The notes beneath the pieces were generated by a model that worked only from the letters and a program-made list of their open reading frames with translations, ran no database searches and was not told the origin of the DNA. From positions 5,032,001 to 5,096,000 of the forward strand of contig LR990056.1 of the NCBI GenBank assembly GCA_905147135.1: DNA of 64,000 nt, given 5' to 3'. Source of the stretch: Blastobasis lacticolella. Lineage: Eukaryota > Arthropoda > Insecta > Lepidoptera > Blastobasidae. Within the stretch, counting starts at the first letter, position 1. Every line of letters begins with the position of its first letter. The position numbers and the translations under genes were made by a program. Of this stretch, positions 1-12,500 are shown one piece after another.

Positions 1-2663
1 CGATTCGTTGCCTGAAACAATTGGCATCAGAGTGTAACGATGAACAAGTTCAAATGGTTATTGATGAAGATTTCTACGTCGATGATTTATTAACTGGTGA
101 TGATACAACTGAAGGTTTAATGAAAATTCGAGAAAGGGTTTGTGAAGTCTTAGCTTCTGGCTGTTTCAACTTAAGAAAGTTTCATTCAAATTTGCCTGCT
201 TGTGATACCTCAATGTGTTCAAAGGAGTCTGTAATGGTGGATCTGAGTGAACACGATCAGTCCAGCGCACTAGGGTTGAAATGGTTGCCTCAACGTGATC
301 AATTGCGATTTGTGATCAATGATACCTATGATACCAAGGTCACAAAACGAGTGATTCTGTCCACGATATCGCAAATATTCGACCCACTGGGACTGTTAAG
401 TGTTTTCCTAATAATTGGCAAAATTATTTTGCAGAAGCTTTGGCTACACAAATTGCAATGGGATGACCCTATACCTCGTGACGTATTAAACCTATGGTCG
501 AGGTTCCTGACTAGTATCGGTGGCCTCAATGAGCTTCTCATTCCTAGACCAGTTGTATGCAGTGTCCCAGTGATCATCCAAGTCCACGTCTTTTGTGACG
601 CATCAAAAGACGCCTATGGAGCATGCGTTTATATTAGATCAGCAGATGTCAAGGGCAATGTCGAGGTCCATCTACTTTGCGCCAAGAGCAGAGTAGCGCC
701 TCTAAAAGCAAATACAATACCCCGCTTGGAATTGTGTGGAGCTGTCACAGCAGCGAAACTTGTAGACAAGGTATTGTCAACCACTCGGTTAAAAATGCAA
801 CAGATCTATCTATGGACAGATTCTTCTGTAGTTCTTTGTTGGTTGAAGACACCACCAAACAAATTAAAGCAATATGTCAAAAACAGAGTCGCTGTTGTTC
901 AGGAAATGACAAAAGATTTCAGCTGGCGTCATGTGCCTACTGCTACAAATCCAGCTGATTTATTAAGTAGAGGTGTTGTGAAATTAAGCAGAGACCAAAA
1001 CAATTTGTGGTGGCATGGTGCCCCATTTTTAGTGAATCCTGAACAAAATTGTCCCAATAAAACATTTGATTTTTCAGAATCTGACTTACCGGAAGTAATG
1101 GCAAACGTGTGCGTTACAAATGACAGGGATCCATTTCCATTCGGGTCTTACTCTAAATTGAAAAAGTTAAAGAATGTAATGAGTTACGTCTTGCGGTTTA
1201 TACATAATTGTAGGAATCGCGATAAACGGTTAACGGGGCCCATTGCGCACACAGAAATTCAGAATTCATATACCAAATTGCTAAAACTATCTCAAGTTGA
1301 AACTTTTAATGAAGAATATTATACGCTGTCGAATGGCAAAGCGCTATCAGTCAAAAACAAGCTTTTGTCATTGAGTCCATTCATTGATCAGAATGGTCTT
1401 ATCAGAGTTGGCGGTCGATTAAAGTATGGAGATTTTGAATTCGATAAAAAACATCCGATTTTAGTTTCATCAAAACACCCCCTGACGAAGCTTATTTTTG
1501 AACAAGAACATTTGCGTCAAATGCATGCTGGTCCTCAGCAGCTTCTAAGTACAATTCGTGAGCATATTTGGCCTCTAGGTGGTCGTAGTTTATCAAAGCA
1601 TGTCGTACATAAATGCTTACGATGTTTTCGTTATAACGCAAAAAATGTGACGCCGATTATGGGCAATCTACCGCAGCAACGTCTCCAACCAGGGTACCCC
1701 TTCCAAACAACTGGTATGGACTATGCCGGTCCAATAACAGCATTAAACAGAAGAGGTCGTGGTAGTAAAACAGAAAAGACTTACATAGCACTCTTTGTTT
1801 GCTTTACTACAAAATCCATTCATCTTGAGCTTGTGAGCGACTTAAGTAAGGATTCCTTTCTTTCGGCTTTACGGCGATTCATAGCTAGACGGTCGAAACC
1901 ACAAATCATTTATTCCGACAATGGAACTCAGTTTGTTGGAGCTCATAACGAGCTTAAGAAGTTCTTTAAGGAGAACGCATTATCAATCTCTGAGAATATG
2001 TCTCAAAACGAAGGTATTGACTTCAAATTCATACCAGCATATACATCACATATGGCAGGGTTAGCAGAGGCAGGTGTTAAATCAGTTAAAATGCATTTGC
2101 GCCGCGTATTAGGTAATGCTCACTTGGTCTTTGAAGATTTGTATACAATCTTAACTCAAATTGAAGCTATATTAAATTCGAGACCCCTAACCCCATTATC
2201 CAACGATCCCCATGACTTGACGCCACTGACTCCAGGACACTTTTTGGTGGGGCGACCTCTAACCGCTTTGCCGACGCCAACGCTTGTCGACGCTAATAGA
2301 TCTCATATTACAAGATTTGAAAGATTGGAACAGATGCGCCAACAGTTTTGGATAAGATGGCAGAAAGAGTATCTCGCAGAACTACAGCAAAGAATAAAGT
2401 GGCGTGTCTCCAGGGGACGCCTTGAAGAAGGAACTCTCGTCTTAATCAAAGAAGATGCTATCCCTCCTATGAAGTGGAGTTTAGGAAGAGTCGTAAAGAC
2501 TTACCCTGGAGCTGATGGTATCAATAGAGTTGCAGATGTGCGAACAACTAAGGGTGTAATCAGACGCGCCTTCAACAGAATCTGCCCTCTCCCGCAGCAG
2601 ATCAATGATTCAGAGTTGGAAGACCAGTCTCCCAACGCCGGCGGGCATGTTGGAAATACGTAG
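1..2663 (+). mobile_element. BEL/Pao LTR retrotransposon pol, 3' part
   Basis: An open frame of 880 codons (21-2663, open at the window edge) carries the second half of a Pol polyprotein. It begins at the catalytic YVDD box of the reverse transcriptase (about residues 19-22). The linker and RNase H region follow (FCDASKDAYGA near residue 190), then an HHCC zinc-binding segment (about 490-540, with HLRQMHAG and CLRCF) and the integrase core. The DDE acids lie in GMDYAGP (about 567), YSDNGTQF (about 632) and GLAEAGVKS (about 680). The C-terminal WSLGRVVK...RRAFNRICPL block is typical of Pao-type Pol. Gag, protease and most of the reverse transcriptase lie left of the window. No stop or frameshift is visible here, so the copy may be young. 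It lies antisense to RRP12, probably in its eighth intron. The BEL/Pao assignment rests on these motifs. Confidence 0.93.
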
Positions 2664-2887
2664 GATCACGTGACCCGCGACTCGCGCTGTCCGCGGCCGC
2701 GGCCCCCGTCCCGCGGACCTCCCCACTCGCAAGCAGCACTCAGCCGAGGAAAGATCGCCTTACATTGATAATTTTTACTTCCAATGCATGTAATCAAATT
2801 ATCTACATAAATACAGTCCACTAATCGTTAAAAAGTTGATTTATTGAAGAGTTACAAAACCCACAACAGCCCGACCTACCTCTCACA
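2648..2887 (+). repeat. Putative 3' LTR of the BEL/Pao element
   Basis: A TG-starting segment (TGTTGGAAATACG) overlaps the last codons of pol, as is usual in BEL/Pao elements, and a plausible CA end lies near 2887. The first 100 bases are GC-rich (a string of cgcg/ggcc), followed by AT-rich sequence. The 5' LTR is outside the window, so neither the exact ends nor the target duplication can be confirmed. Confidence 0.5.
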
Positions 2888-2979
2888 GAAACAGGGATAT
2901 GCGTGTCTACATTAGAGAGTAGAGGCGGCGAAGGCGGCGCCGCCGTTTTCAGAATGATTAGTTTCATTCAAACTTATTG

Positions 2980-3232
2980 TAGAGCTCGTCTAATCTAAAA
3001 TGACGCGCCCCAATATCGCATTAACGCACACAAGCAAGTTTAAAATATGGACGCAATACATATACAAATGCCGTTGTAATTGGTCATTCAGTTGCCGGTG
3101 AGATTCAAACGTAGGAGCACGCGTCGTTCATTGGCTCCCACACAGATGAAGTATCGTTATCAATATTTGCACTCACACATCGAAATCAACTAACTAAGTA
3201 GTGGGGCACGTCATTTTAGACTAGACGAGCTA
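2980..3232. mobile_element. MITE with about 30-bp terminal inverted repeats and TA ends
   Basis: The left end (AGCTCGTCTAATCTAAAATG at about 2983) matches the reverse complement of the right end (AGCTCGTCTAGTCTAAAATG, ending near 3231), with further agreement through the following GACGYGCCCC. TA dinucleotides flank both ends, as expected for Tc1/mariner-type insertion. There is no coding capacity. Confidence 0.75.
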
Positions 3233-3239
3233 TAACTAT

Positions 3240-3392
3240 GTATGCTTAGATCTTTTAAACTACGCAACGGATTTTAATGCGGTTTTCCATAGTAGATACG
3301 AGTAATTCAAGGGGAAGATTTATGAGCAAGAAAAAAAGGATAGGTAGAGGTAAAGTAGGTGTACGCGAACGAAGTCGCGCCGTGTCCACTAG
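3240..3392 (+). mobile_element. Short non-autonomous Helitron, 3' end
   Basis: The segment ends in the hairpin CGCGA-acgaag-TCGCG followed by a short spacer and CTAG, next to T, the expected 3' terminus of a Helitron. The same internal landmarks (atTTTAATGCGGTTTTcca, attcaagrggaag, agcaagaaaaa) recur near 42700-43000 and 57700-57845. The 5' end is missing and the adjacent MITE abuts it. Confidence 0.7.
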
Positions 3393-3585
3393 TATTATTA
3401 TAAAAAAAAAGTGGTGGTGTTGGTTGTATACTATACGTTCGATGGAACCGTTATTAGTCAGAATGAAAAGGGTTGAAGGTTAGTTTTCGATACTTAGCGG
3501 CTTACATACTAAAAACAACCGTGATCATCAATTGGACACCCCTAAGCAAACATGAGCCTTACAACTATTATAATAAGAGTCATAC

Positions 3586-6500
3586 CTTCAAAGCATTGGT
3601 GGCCGAGGAGTTGATGTCGGCGACGTCCGACAGCCAGAGCTCCGTGACGCAGATGTTCACGAATAGAGGCAGGTTCGGCACGCACAGGTTCAAATCGATA
3701 CTACGGAAAGGGGTTGTCATTTAGTCAATTGCTACCTTTTGTAGTAGAAGAGGTACCATAGGGTGCGAAGTTATTTTCAGGTACAGGTAGGAAGGTAGGT
3801 ACCAAATTTAATTGAACATTGAATGTTCGAAATTGTACTCTCCAAACAAGTATTATTGTCTGACCCCAGGAATATTATGAGGTGTCCTCTCAGATTATTG
3901 AGTTATTTTTTAAAGCTCTTTTCTTACACTTAAACGCTGTCCTAATTGGTAAATCGGTCGTAGGACCATGGTTGCGCGACGGACGGTTTTGAGGTTGGTC
4001 GGGCGACTTCCGTCGCACGACCGTTGCCAATTAGGATAGCGCCTGACAAGTAACAGCTACAGTAGCGCCCCTTTCACACGACAGACCTCATATATTCCTG
4101 GTCAAGCTTCACCTATTCATACCGCGACTGTACTCGCAAATTAATTCGAATTTATACTCCAACTCCAGTAACCAGTAACCCCACACACTATTTTTTGCGA
4201 AAATAGGATTGTCATTGCATGTAATGCTCTGCCGGAATCAGTGTTCAGTGCTACATCAGTAAATTGTTTTAAAAATAGACTGGTTAGACATTACTGGTTA
4301 GAACTAAACGTCATCTACACGCATCATTTTACAGCTGCTAGTGTATAGTAAATAATAATAAACAAAAAGTCCTCGTCTTTATTTAACAATGTCTTATCAC
4401 AGTAGATTATAATTATATTGCTGGTTTTTTTTTTCATTTCTTTTACAACTAGTGCCAATAAGAAGAGACTTGGCGGGTCACGTGGTGCGACTTGCGCTGT
4501 ATACGATTACCTGCGCAAAATCCCCTCCACTGCCATTTGACAAGTCTCTTCTTTCGTGACGCGGGTTTTACATTCATTGATTACCCATTAATATCCATTA
4601 TAATGAATATCCATTTTGGACGAAGCACGATTATAAATTTCTTTTTGTTGTTTGACAGTTGTTTGTATTGACGTGACATGTATTTAAATTGCTTAACGAT
4701 TGATTAAATGAACAGAAAGTAAAGTTTCCATTACCTTGCAAGGCACGAATAGGCCTGTTGCAAAACCGCCGCCCAGGCCAACACCTGTCCGGTATCGTTG
4801 GCCGGCGGCCTGGCTGCCATCAGGGCCCTGCTGAGTTGCACCGCCAGAGCCGCGGTGAGATTCGACGTCTCGCTCGGACACGAGAAGAGCGCGTGCAGTG
4901 TGTGGAGACAGCACGTCTTTATGTAGACGTTGTTGTGAGTCATGAGCGAGAGGATGGCTTCGCAGTTCGACTGTGGAATAGGAAGGTTCTTGTATTGTTG
5001 ATTTCATAGGTAGTGTGCGCGCGAGTTCATGTTCGTCGGGCACGACCGTTTAAATAATTCGAGTAGCGTTAGCATTCAATTACCAAAGGCTCGGTACGTC
5101 GCCATCTCACTTGGGTTTGTTTGAGCGAGTGAGATGGCGATGTACAATCCATAATGTATTAAACTATCGCGGTTATTATTACACATTTTAAGGGTATGTT
5201 CCGGGTTTCCTACCGCGTACCTCGTACCGTGTACCGCGCCAGTCGTCCCGTGACCATGATGCATGCAAGTGTGTCGAAATATCGGGCTACTCGTCAACAG
5301 GGGCGTAGCTACCGCCGTATCTGCCGTATCAATTATACGGGGCCCCCGGGCCATAGGGGCCCCCAAACGTGTGTAAGCAAAAACTCGTTGTCCATAATTT
5401 CAGTTAAACTTTCCCTATTTCCCGATAAAAATAATTATTTTATAGAATTTCAGATCAGGGTCGGAGGCCCCTCCGCAAAAAAGACAATTGAAATCAAGTG
5501 ATACAATCCGTTTTCATTCGTTTAAGAGATATTTATCATTTTTATTGAAATAAACAAGGCAACGTAGTGCCCTCCACGCGCACTCATGTATTGCTTCATT
5601 GAACATTAGGTAAAATGTGCGCCTATCAGATGGCAAAAAGGGCAACAATTTTGATCTCATATTGAAAATTTCATATTTTGAGCACTATCTGTAGCACCAA
5701 AGGCTTAAGAAACTCCTTACTCCGTTCTTTCTTAAACGGGTCATATGGACCTGGTTCATAATATACCTTGGCCCACACGCATAATCGTCTTGGCTCACAC
5801 GCAATCAATATTTGTGTTTTTGTCTGTTTTCAAGTTAATAATGGAACGTTTAGATAGCCAAAATATCAAGAAATTTCGAGTTCTTACGCTCGCTCATTAA
5901 CTGTTCGCGAAGTTGATTTTATTATACTATAATCTCGTCAAAAATTTCGAGATAGCCCGGCGCTATCGTCATATTGCTGATTCAACGGAATTTTTTATTT
6001 AAATCGCGCAAGGTTTTTATGGATAAATTACAAAAATTACGTGCTCGCTGCGCTCGCTCATTCAATTAAATAAGTTATAATCGCGCAAGGTATTAATATA
6101 GCCAAGCCAAAGGCCAATATATTAGAAATTCCTAGCCCTACCTAGCCTCGCGAACCTGACTGTTAGAGACTATTGTCACACAAATGGAGGGCTCGCTATG
6201 CTACTTCAGCTGACACTAGGATTTACCCCCCCCCCCCCCCCCCCCGTTGTTAGTTAGGGGTCTCTGCTAGGGGGGCCCCTACACAATAATTGATACGGGG
6301 CCCCCGAAAGGCACGCTACGCCACTGCTCGTCAACAAAGGTACGCGGTAGAAAACCCGGAACATACCCTTAAAATGATGTATAATCCGTTTGAGTGAAAC
6401 GGTCGGGCGCGATGGACATGAACTCGCGCGCGCACAGTAGTTGTACAGGCTGTCAAAAATCTAGCTGATCTACTACCCTAAGATTGAAGTTACGTTGTAC

Positions 6501-9500
6501 TTCATAAAATGAGGTAAATTTTTCCCTTTAGCTACATTTTGGAGACATGGGAGTTTTGTCAACTAATAGACAAGTTTTGCCCGGCCTTGCGAGTAAGTGA
6601 TGAATGGGCCTGTATTGAAATCCCGGTTTCTAACTCTTTCCACTTGGCACGGTTTTCGGCCTTCTCACTCAATATCAATCAGACTTGTAAAATTGTGTGT
6701 TTGTGTGTGTGGGTCGTGAATAGACACTTCTGTATTCATAATAACAAGAAAACGCTGCTGGTTGCTATCCATCTGGAACACGAATGAGCTTTCTGGTCAC
6801 CTTCTAAGACATTCGTCGTCACGACTCATGTCAGTGGACACCACACTGCCCAGATTGCTAAACACAGACAGCTTCTCACCTTAATATAGTCCTTAGTGAA
6901 AACAGGCAGCACATCCCTAAGCAATGTGAGGGTGTGCAGCACCGTGCGGTGCCCAGACAGCAGGGCCTCCGCCTTGATCTGCGACAGGCAGAGCTCCGCC
7001 ACACGATTCGAGGCCGGGTGTACGCGAGGCGCCTGGGAAGCATACAATGAGGGTTATAGCTATTCCAGATCCACTAGATGACGCAACTGCGATGAGGCCT
7101 AATGTCAAAATAAAATCTGGAATGGATGTCATTTTACAGCAGTTGTTTTGACAACAGATCTTACTTCTCAGTAGTGGTATCTGGTTAATTTAGAAATCTT
7201 GAAAATCCTGATAGGTATGATTGAGTCAATGTATTGAATAATCATCTTTTGGCGTCCATATCCCGATTATGCTCTCGCGCGCAAGGGCCGGAACCCACCT
7301 TGACCATGACTTGAAAACTTGATAGTGATACCGGATTGATTTGATTGCTTATTCTAAGGTAGCTATTGTCATTGTCCCCCAAATAAACATATCTCTTTAA
7401 CACTCGTCGCAACTTACCGCAAGTGTCAAAAGAGATTGGTAGATTTGGTGGACAACGGGAATGATCCGTAAATGTGCACTCTTAATTATTATTATACTTG
7501 TATAATACATGTATACATGCACGTGTCCATTTACTTATATAAAATGCATAATTGAAATTGAAATTATTATCTTACCTTCGAATTTTCCGCTACAATCATG
7601 AAACCACTGGCTCGCAGTATTCCTGCTACAGCATGTTGTGCAGATTTGCGGACCTACAGATCATAATATACATGTTATTACTAAATCCTATAATTCAAAT
7701 ACAACAAGTTAGGGAATTAATGGAATTAAAGTAAGTATTTTGCACCTTATCTCGGTACTCATGTTTCTTAACCCAGTGTCATGAGGGTAGAAAATTGTTA
7801 CATGGATGTGGGGCAGGGGTCATTTTGACCCTATATTTAACCAAGCATATCTATGTATTATTAAATGGAATCACAATGTTTCTTACGAGGATATTTCGTA
7901 TTTTTCATCAAAACTATAACAACTATACTTTTCAATATTTCAACTATACTTTTTATAACAACAATTCTTTATTTATTTATTTATTTAAATGCATACTTAC
8001 AGTCAGTGTACAGTTTAATCACTGTAATAAAGGTTCTTAAAAAAGTACTGACAATAATTAAGGTTTTCCTAGCCTAATTTGATATTAAATTTTAAATTAT
8101 TCATACCAAATATCATAAAGAAAAATAAAATACTTATTTTATGCCTTCAATATTGTATGTTTGACATTGCTTTTATAGTTTCAAAACTATAGGTAATCAT
8201 TAACCTGCCGGGTTATTTTAACCGATTCCCCATGTCGCCGGGTTAAACAACAAACACAACAAACAACATAAACATAACAAACATTATTTCATTTGAAATT
8301 GGTGAGGTAAAAGAAGTATCAAAGCAATACTGATTGAATGAATGGTCATTCCCAATATCAATGTTACAAATAATTGTGACGTTCAACATAAATTAACTGT
8401 AGTCTTACCTTTGGCTTAGAATGGAGTACAAACGCAAGCACTGACTCAAACACTCTCATAGTAGATGAGTCACCCCATGCTGCATACTCTTGCTCTCTCA
8501 ATAGAACAGACAAGCAGCCAAGTGCACTCCTCAACAACGTCCCGTTGTCACTATTCGCGTAAGCCTCTAGTATATTCGTGAATATAGTTGCAGCGTCAGA
8601 GAATGTCTTTCTGAGAACTGTGGCAGGGACAGACTTGATACCCATTGAGAGAAGGGATAGCGTTGGGACAATGCTTTGTTCATCCTCCGATGATTTTAAT
8701 GTTTCTAGCTGTGAACAAATAATTTTATTGTGTATGGATAGGAAACACTGATCTTTAATAAATATTCATAAAAGTTCATTTGAATGGACTATTTAAATTT
8801 CCGTCTAATATACGTACTAGTGCTGCATAGTACTCTGTAGTGCTTTCCTTGCCCCCTTGGTCTTTGATAACTTCTGTTACAGCTGCCAACACCGCCAGCA
8901 TGTCTTTGTGCACAGCATTGTTTGAATCAAACTTGTACAGCAATCTGAAAACAATAAAATTGTTTTAAACACTTTAGTTATTATAAATTGTTCTTGATAA
9001 CTTTGCAGAAGCTGAAATGCTATCATACCGCCTTGCCATGAATCTTGATTTTTACCTTAACTAAATTAACGAAATGGAATTTATCATGTACAAATATAAA
9101 TTTATAAAAAGAAATAAAAAATAGCTTAAAAGAGCACTATCTCTATGACTTTGTAATAGTTTTATATATTTATTTATGTATTATATAATAATTTAGTAGC
9201 CTATATTATTATTGTATTATGTTTTAGGGGGTATTTTGTGGGGTAAGAAACATTGTAATTTTATAATTAGTTTTTAGTTGTCTCCCTACCTGTATAAGTA
9301 TGTTCTAGCTTTGTATGCTTTGCCCTTCCCGCTATACAATTTGCTTCACATAATTTGTTGTTAACTGGTAGAAATCTCTCATAGAGATAAGTTCGCCATT
9401 GTACTCATTTTTGTTCTAATTAAGTATGTATACAATAAAGAAGATAATAAAAAATAATGCCGCTGGACCCTAAACTGTTACTAAATATTAATTTTTCATT

Positions 9501-12500
9501 TAAAGTGGTTTTACACCCATACTAAATTTCTCTTGTTATTTTTTCACTCATTTGAGTGTTTGGTAATTGTGTTATGGTGTATTTGTACTCTTAGTATTTT
9601 TTTTTTATGTTATACGGCAGACAAACAGGCAAGCGGGCCACCTGATGGAAAGTGGTCACCGCCGCCTATGGACATCAGCAACACCAGGGGAGTCACTAAT
9701 GCGTTGCCCGCCTCTGAAGAGACCTCTAATATACCTCTTGAACGATCCATGTCATAGTCCAAAGGAAACACTGTGGCTGGGAGGTCATTCCACATCCGAA
9801 TCGTACGAGCGAGAAACGTTCTTTTGAACCTTCGCGTCGTGACCAACAGAGGGTCTACGTAGTGAGGATGAGTACCAAGCCCACGGCGGGTGGTGCGATG
9901 GCGGAATTGTGCTGTGGGCACCAGATCGAAAAGTTCCTCGGAACACTCCCCATTGTACAGCCGATAGAACACACACAGGGAGCCAAAGTCCCTTCGGTTT
10001 GCCAGTGGTTCCAACTTGCGTGTTTGTATAGGATCATCGACAATTCGTACGGCGCGTCTCTGTACGGAGTCCAGAGGATTAAGCAGGTCGGCAGTTTCGC
10101 CGGCCCAAAGATGGGAACAATACTCCATATGTGGCCGCACTTGTGCCTTGTACAGCAGCAGGCGCTGCCCTGGGGTGAAGTATCGCTTGGACCGGTTAAG
10201 CACTCCAAGCTTTTTGAAGCCAGTTTGGCCTTGCCTTCCAGGTGACTCCGGAATCGCACGCTATCCGATATGTCGACACCGAGGATCCCAATACATTTTG
10301 AGATGGAAAGGGGTGTTCCTTGAAACTGCGGCACTATGTCAAAGGGATCTTTTTTGGCGGAAAATGCGCAGACCTGTGTCTTCGAGGGGTTGAATTGGAC
10401 TAGGTTTAGTCTGCCCCACTGAGCAACTTGCTCCAAGGAATGTTCGATATTCGACACAAGTCTAATTCGGCTCTCCAACACCTCGGAACGAGGGACATTC
10501 GCTCGGCCAGTATAACTAAAATCTCCCGTACTGTCATCCGCATAACAATGAATACTCGGGATATTCAGCATATCATTGATATGCAGAAGAAACAGCGTGG
10601 GAGATAGTACTGAACCTTGGGGTAATGCAGCATTTATAGTCTTGGTATCGGAGCAGCATCCATCGACAACGACTTGGATGCTCCGTCCAGACAGGAAGCT
10701 GGATACAGCTTATATACAGAATTGCAGAGCCCCTGGGGGAGACCGTACTTCAGGAGTTTTTATAGAAGTGCCCTGTGCCAGACCCGATCTGCCTTGCTAT
10801 GTCAAGACTGACAGCCAGAGCCTCCCCCTTGCTCTCGACAGCCTCAGCCCACCGGTGCGTTAGGTACACCAGAAAGTCACCAGCTGAGCGACAATGGCGA
10901 AAGCCATATTGACGGTCACTGATCAGCTGGTGGTCCTCTAGGTATCCGAGGAGCTGGATATTGATAACCCGCTCCATCACCTTAGAGAGCAAGGAGGTTA
11001 CCGCTATAGGCCTGTAATTTGATGGGTCTGAATTATCACCCTTCTTGGGTATCGGATGCACAAGAGCTAGCTTCCACGAAGACGGCACCGTTCCAGAGGT
11101 ATAGGAAAGCTCGAATAAGCGCATTAGCACGGGAGACAACTCGGGAGCACATTTTTTAAGAACAATAGCCGGAATGCCGTCAGGCCCACTGGACTTCCGG
11201 ATGTCTAGGGAGAGAAGCACACGTCTAATAATTTTTTGGGTGAAACGAACTTCGGGCATGCTACCTTCACACCGCGAGATGGTAGGCGGTGCAGCTTCCC
11301 CATCATCCAGATTTGAGTTTTTGGCAAAGAGATTAACCAAGAGATCGGCTTTCTCCTTTGCCGTGTGTGCCAATAGGTCATCCGGCTTGCGCAAAGGTGG
11401 AAAAGAAGTCCGACAAAAGTTCCCCTCGACAGCTTTAGAGAGAGACCAAAAAGCACGACTCCCAGATGGGTAGCTGATTAGTCTCTCCCCAATTCCACCA
11501 ATGAACTTGAATTTTGCTCCAGCCATTATCCTTTTTGTAGACCTCGATACAGCATTGTACTTTTTCCTCAATTTGTGGGTGTTAGGGTCCTTGTGGGCCC
11601 GAGCCATTGTCCAGGCACGAAAAGCATCCTGCTTGAGGCGAGTTTCCTGAGCACTAGGCCTGTCGTACCAGGGCTGGCTCTTGCCGCCGAGGCGGACTAC
11701 AGAGGATGGGATAAAACATTCCATTCCCTGCAGTACGACATCAGCTACAGCGGCAACACAGGTGTTGGTGTCATTTGAGGAAAAGCAAAGCTGTATCCAC
11801 GGGTACGACGCGAAGAATTCTCGCAATCCATCCCAGTCTGCTGAGCCATAGTGCCCTACCTTGCGTGACCCACTGGGGCGAGCCTATTCGGGTATAGCAA
11901 GAGGCATCTCAGAACGGACCAGGCAGTGGTCAGATGTCCCAAGAGGAGCATCGACGGACACCCGATAACCGTCTGGGCGGGAGGTCAGCAGAAGGTCTAA
12001 CAAAGAAGGATCACGGCCCACAACATCCGGTAAGTAGGTGGGTTCTAATACCAGTTGCGTGAGACCATTGGCCAGAGCAAATTCGTAGGCGGTTCTCCCG
12101 GCAGGCTTGACCCTAGCCACTCAGTGTGGTGACCATTAAAGTCTCCTAAAACTACCAACTCAGCGGAAGGACATCGCTCAAGAACTTTGTCGGTAGCGCA
12201 TTGAACGTGCTCGAAAAACCGATTTGTCTCACCTACGCCGTGACGGTTGTTGTATAGGCATGCGTAGACACGGGAGGAACCTCCCTGTTCCACACACACA
12301 AACAAAACAGATTCGTCACTTTGTTCAATGGCAAGACGCCGACAGCAGATATCACCTTTGACGAATAAGCACACACCAGCGCGAGGAAGAAACCTGCTCT
12401 AACTTGTACCCAGGATAATGGAGATACGGTACGATACGATAAGTGTCGACCGGAGGTGATATCTGCGTTTCAGTCAGGAAGAGTAAGGCGGGCTTCGCCG

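Noticed and set aside
9862..10393. Plus-strand open frames of 125-127 codons
   Set aside because: They are antisense to the LINE C-terminal region, which has clear family motifs on the minus strand.
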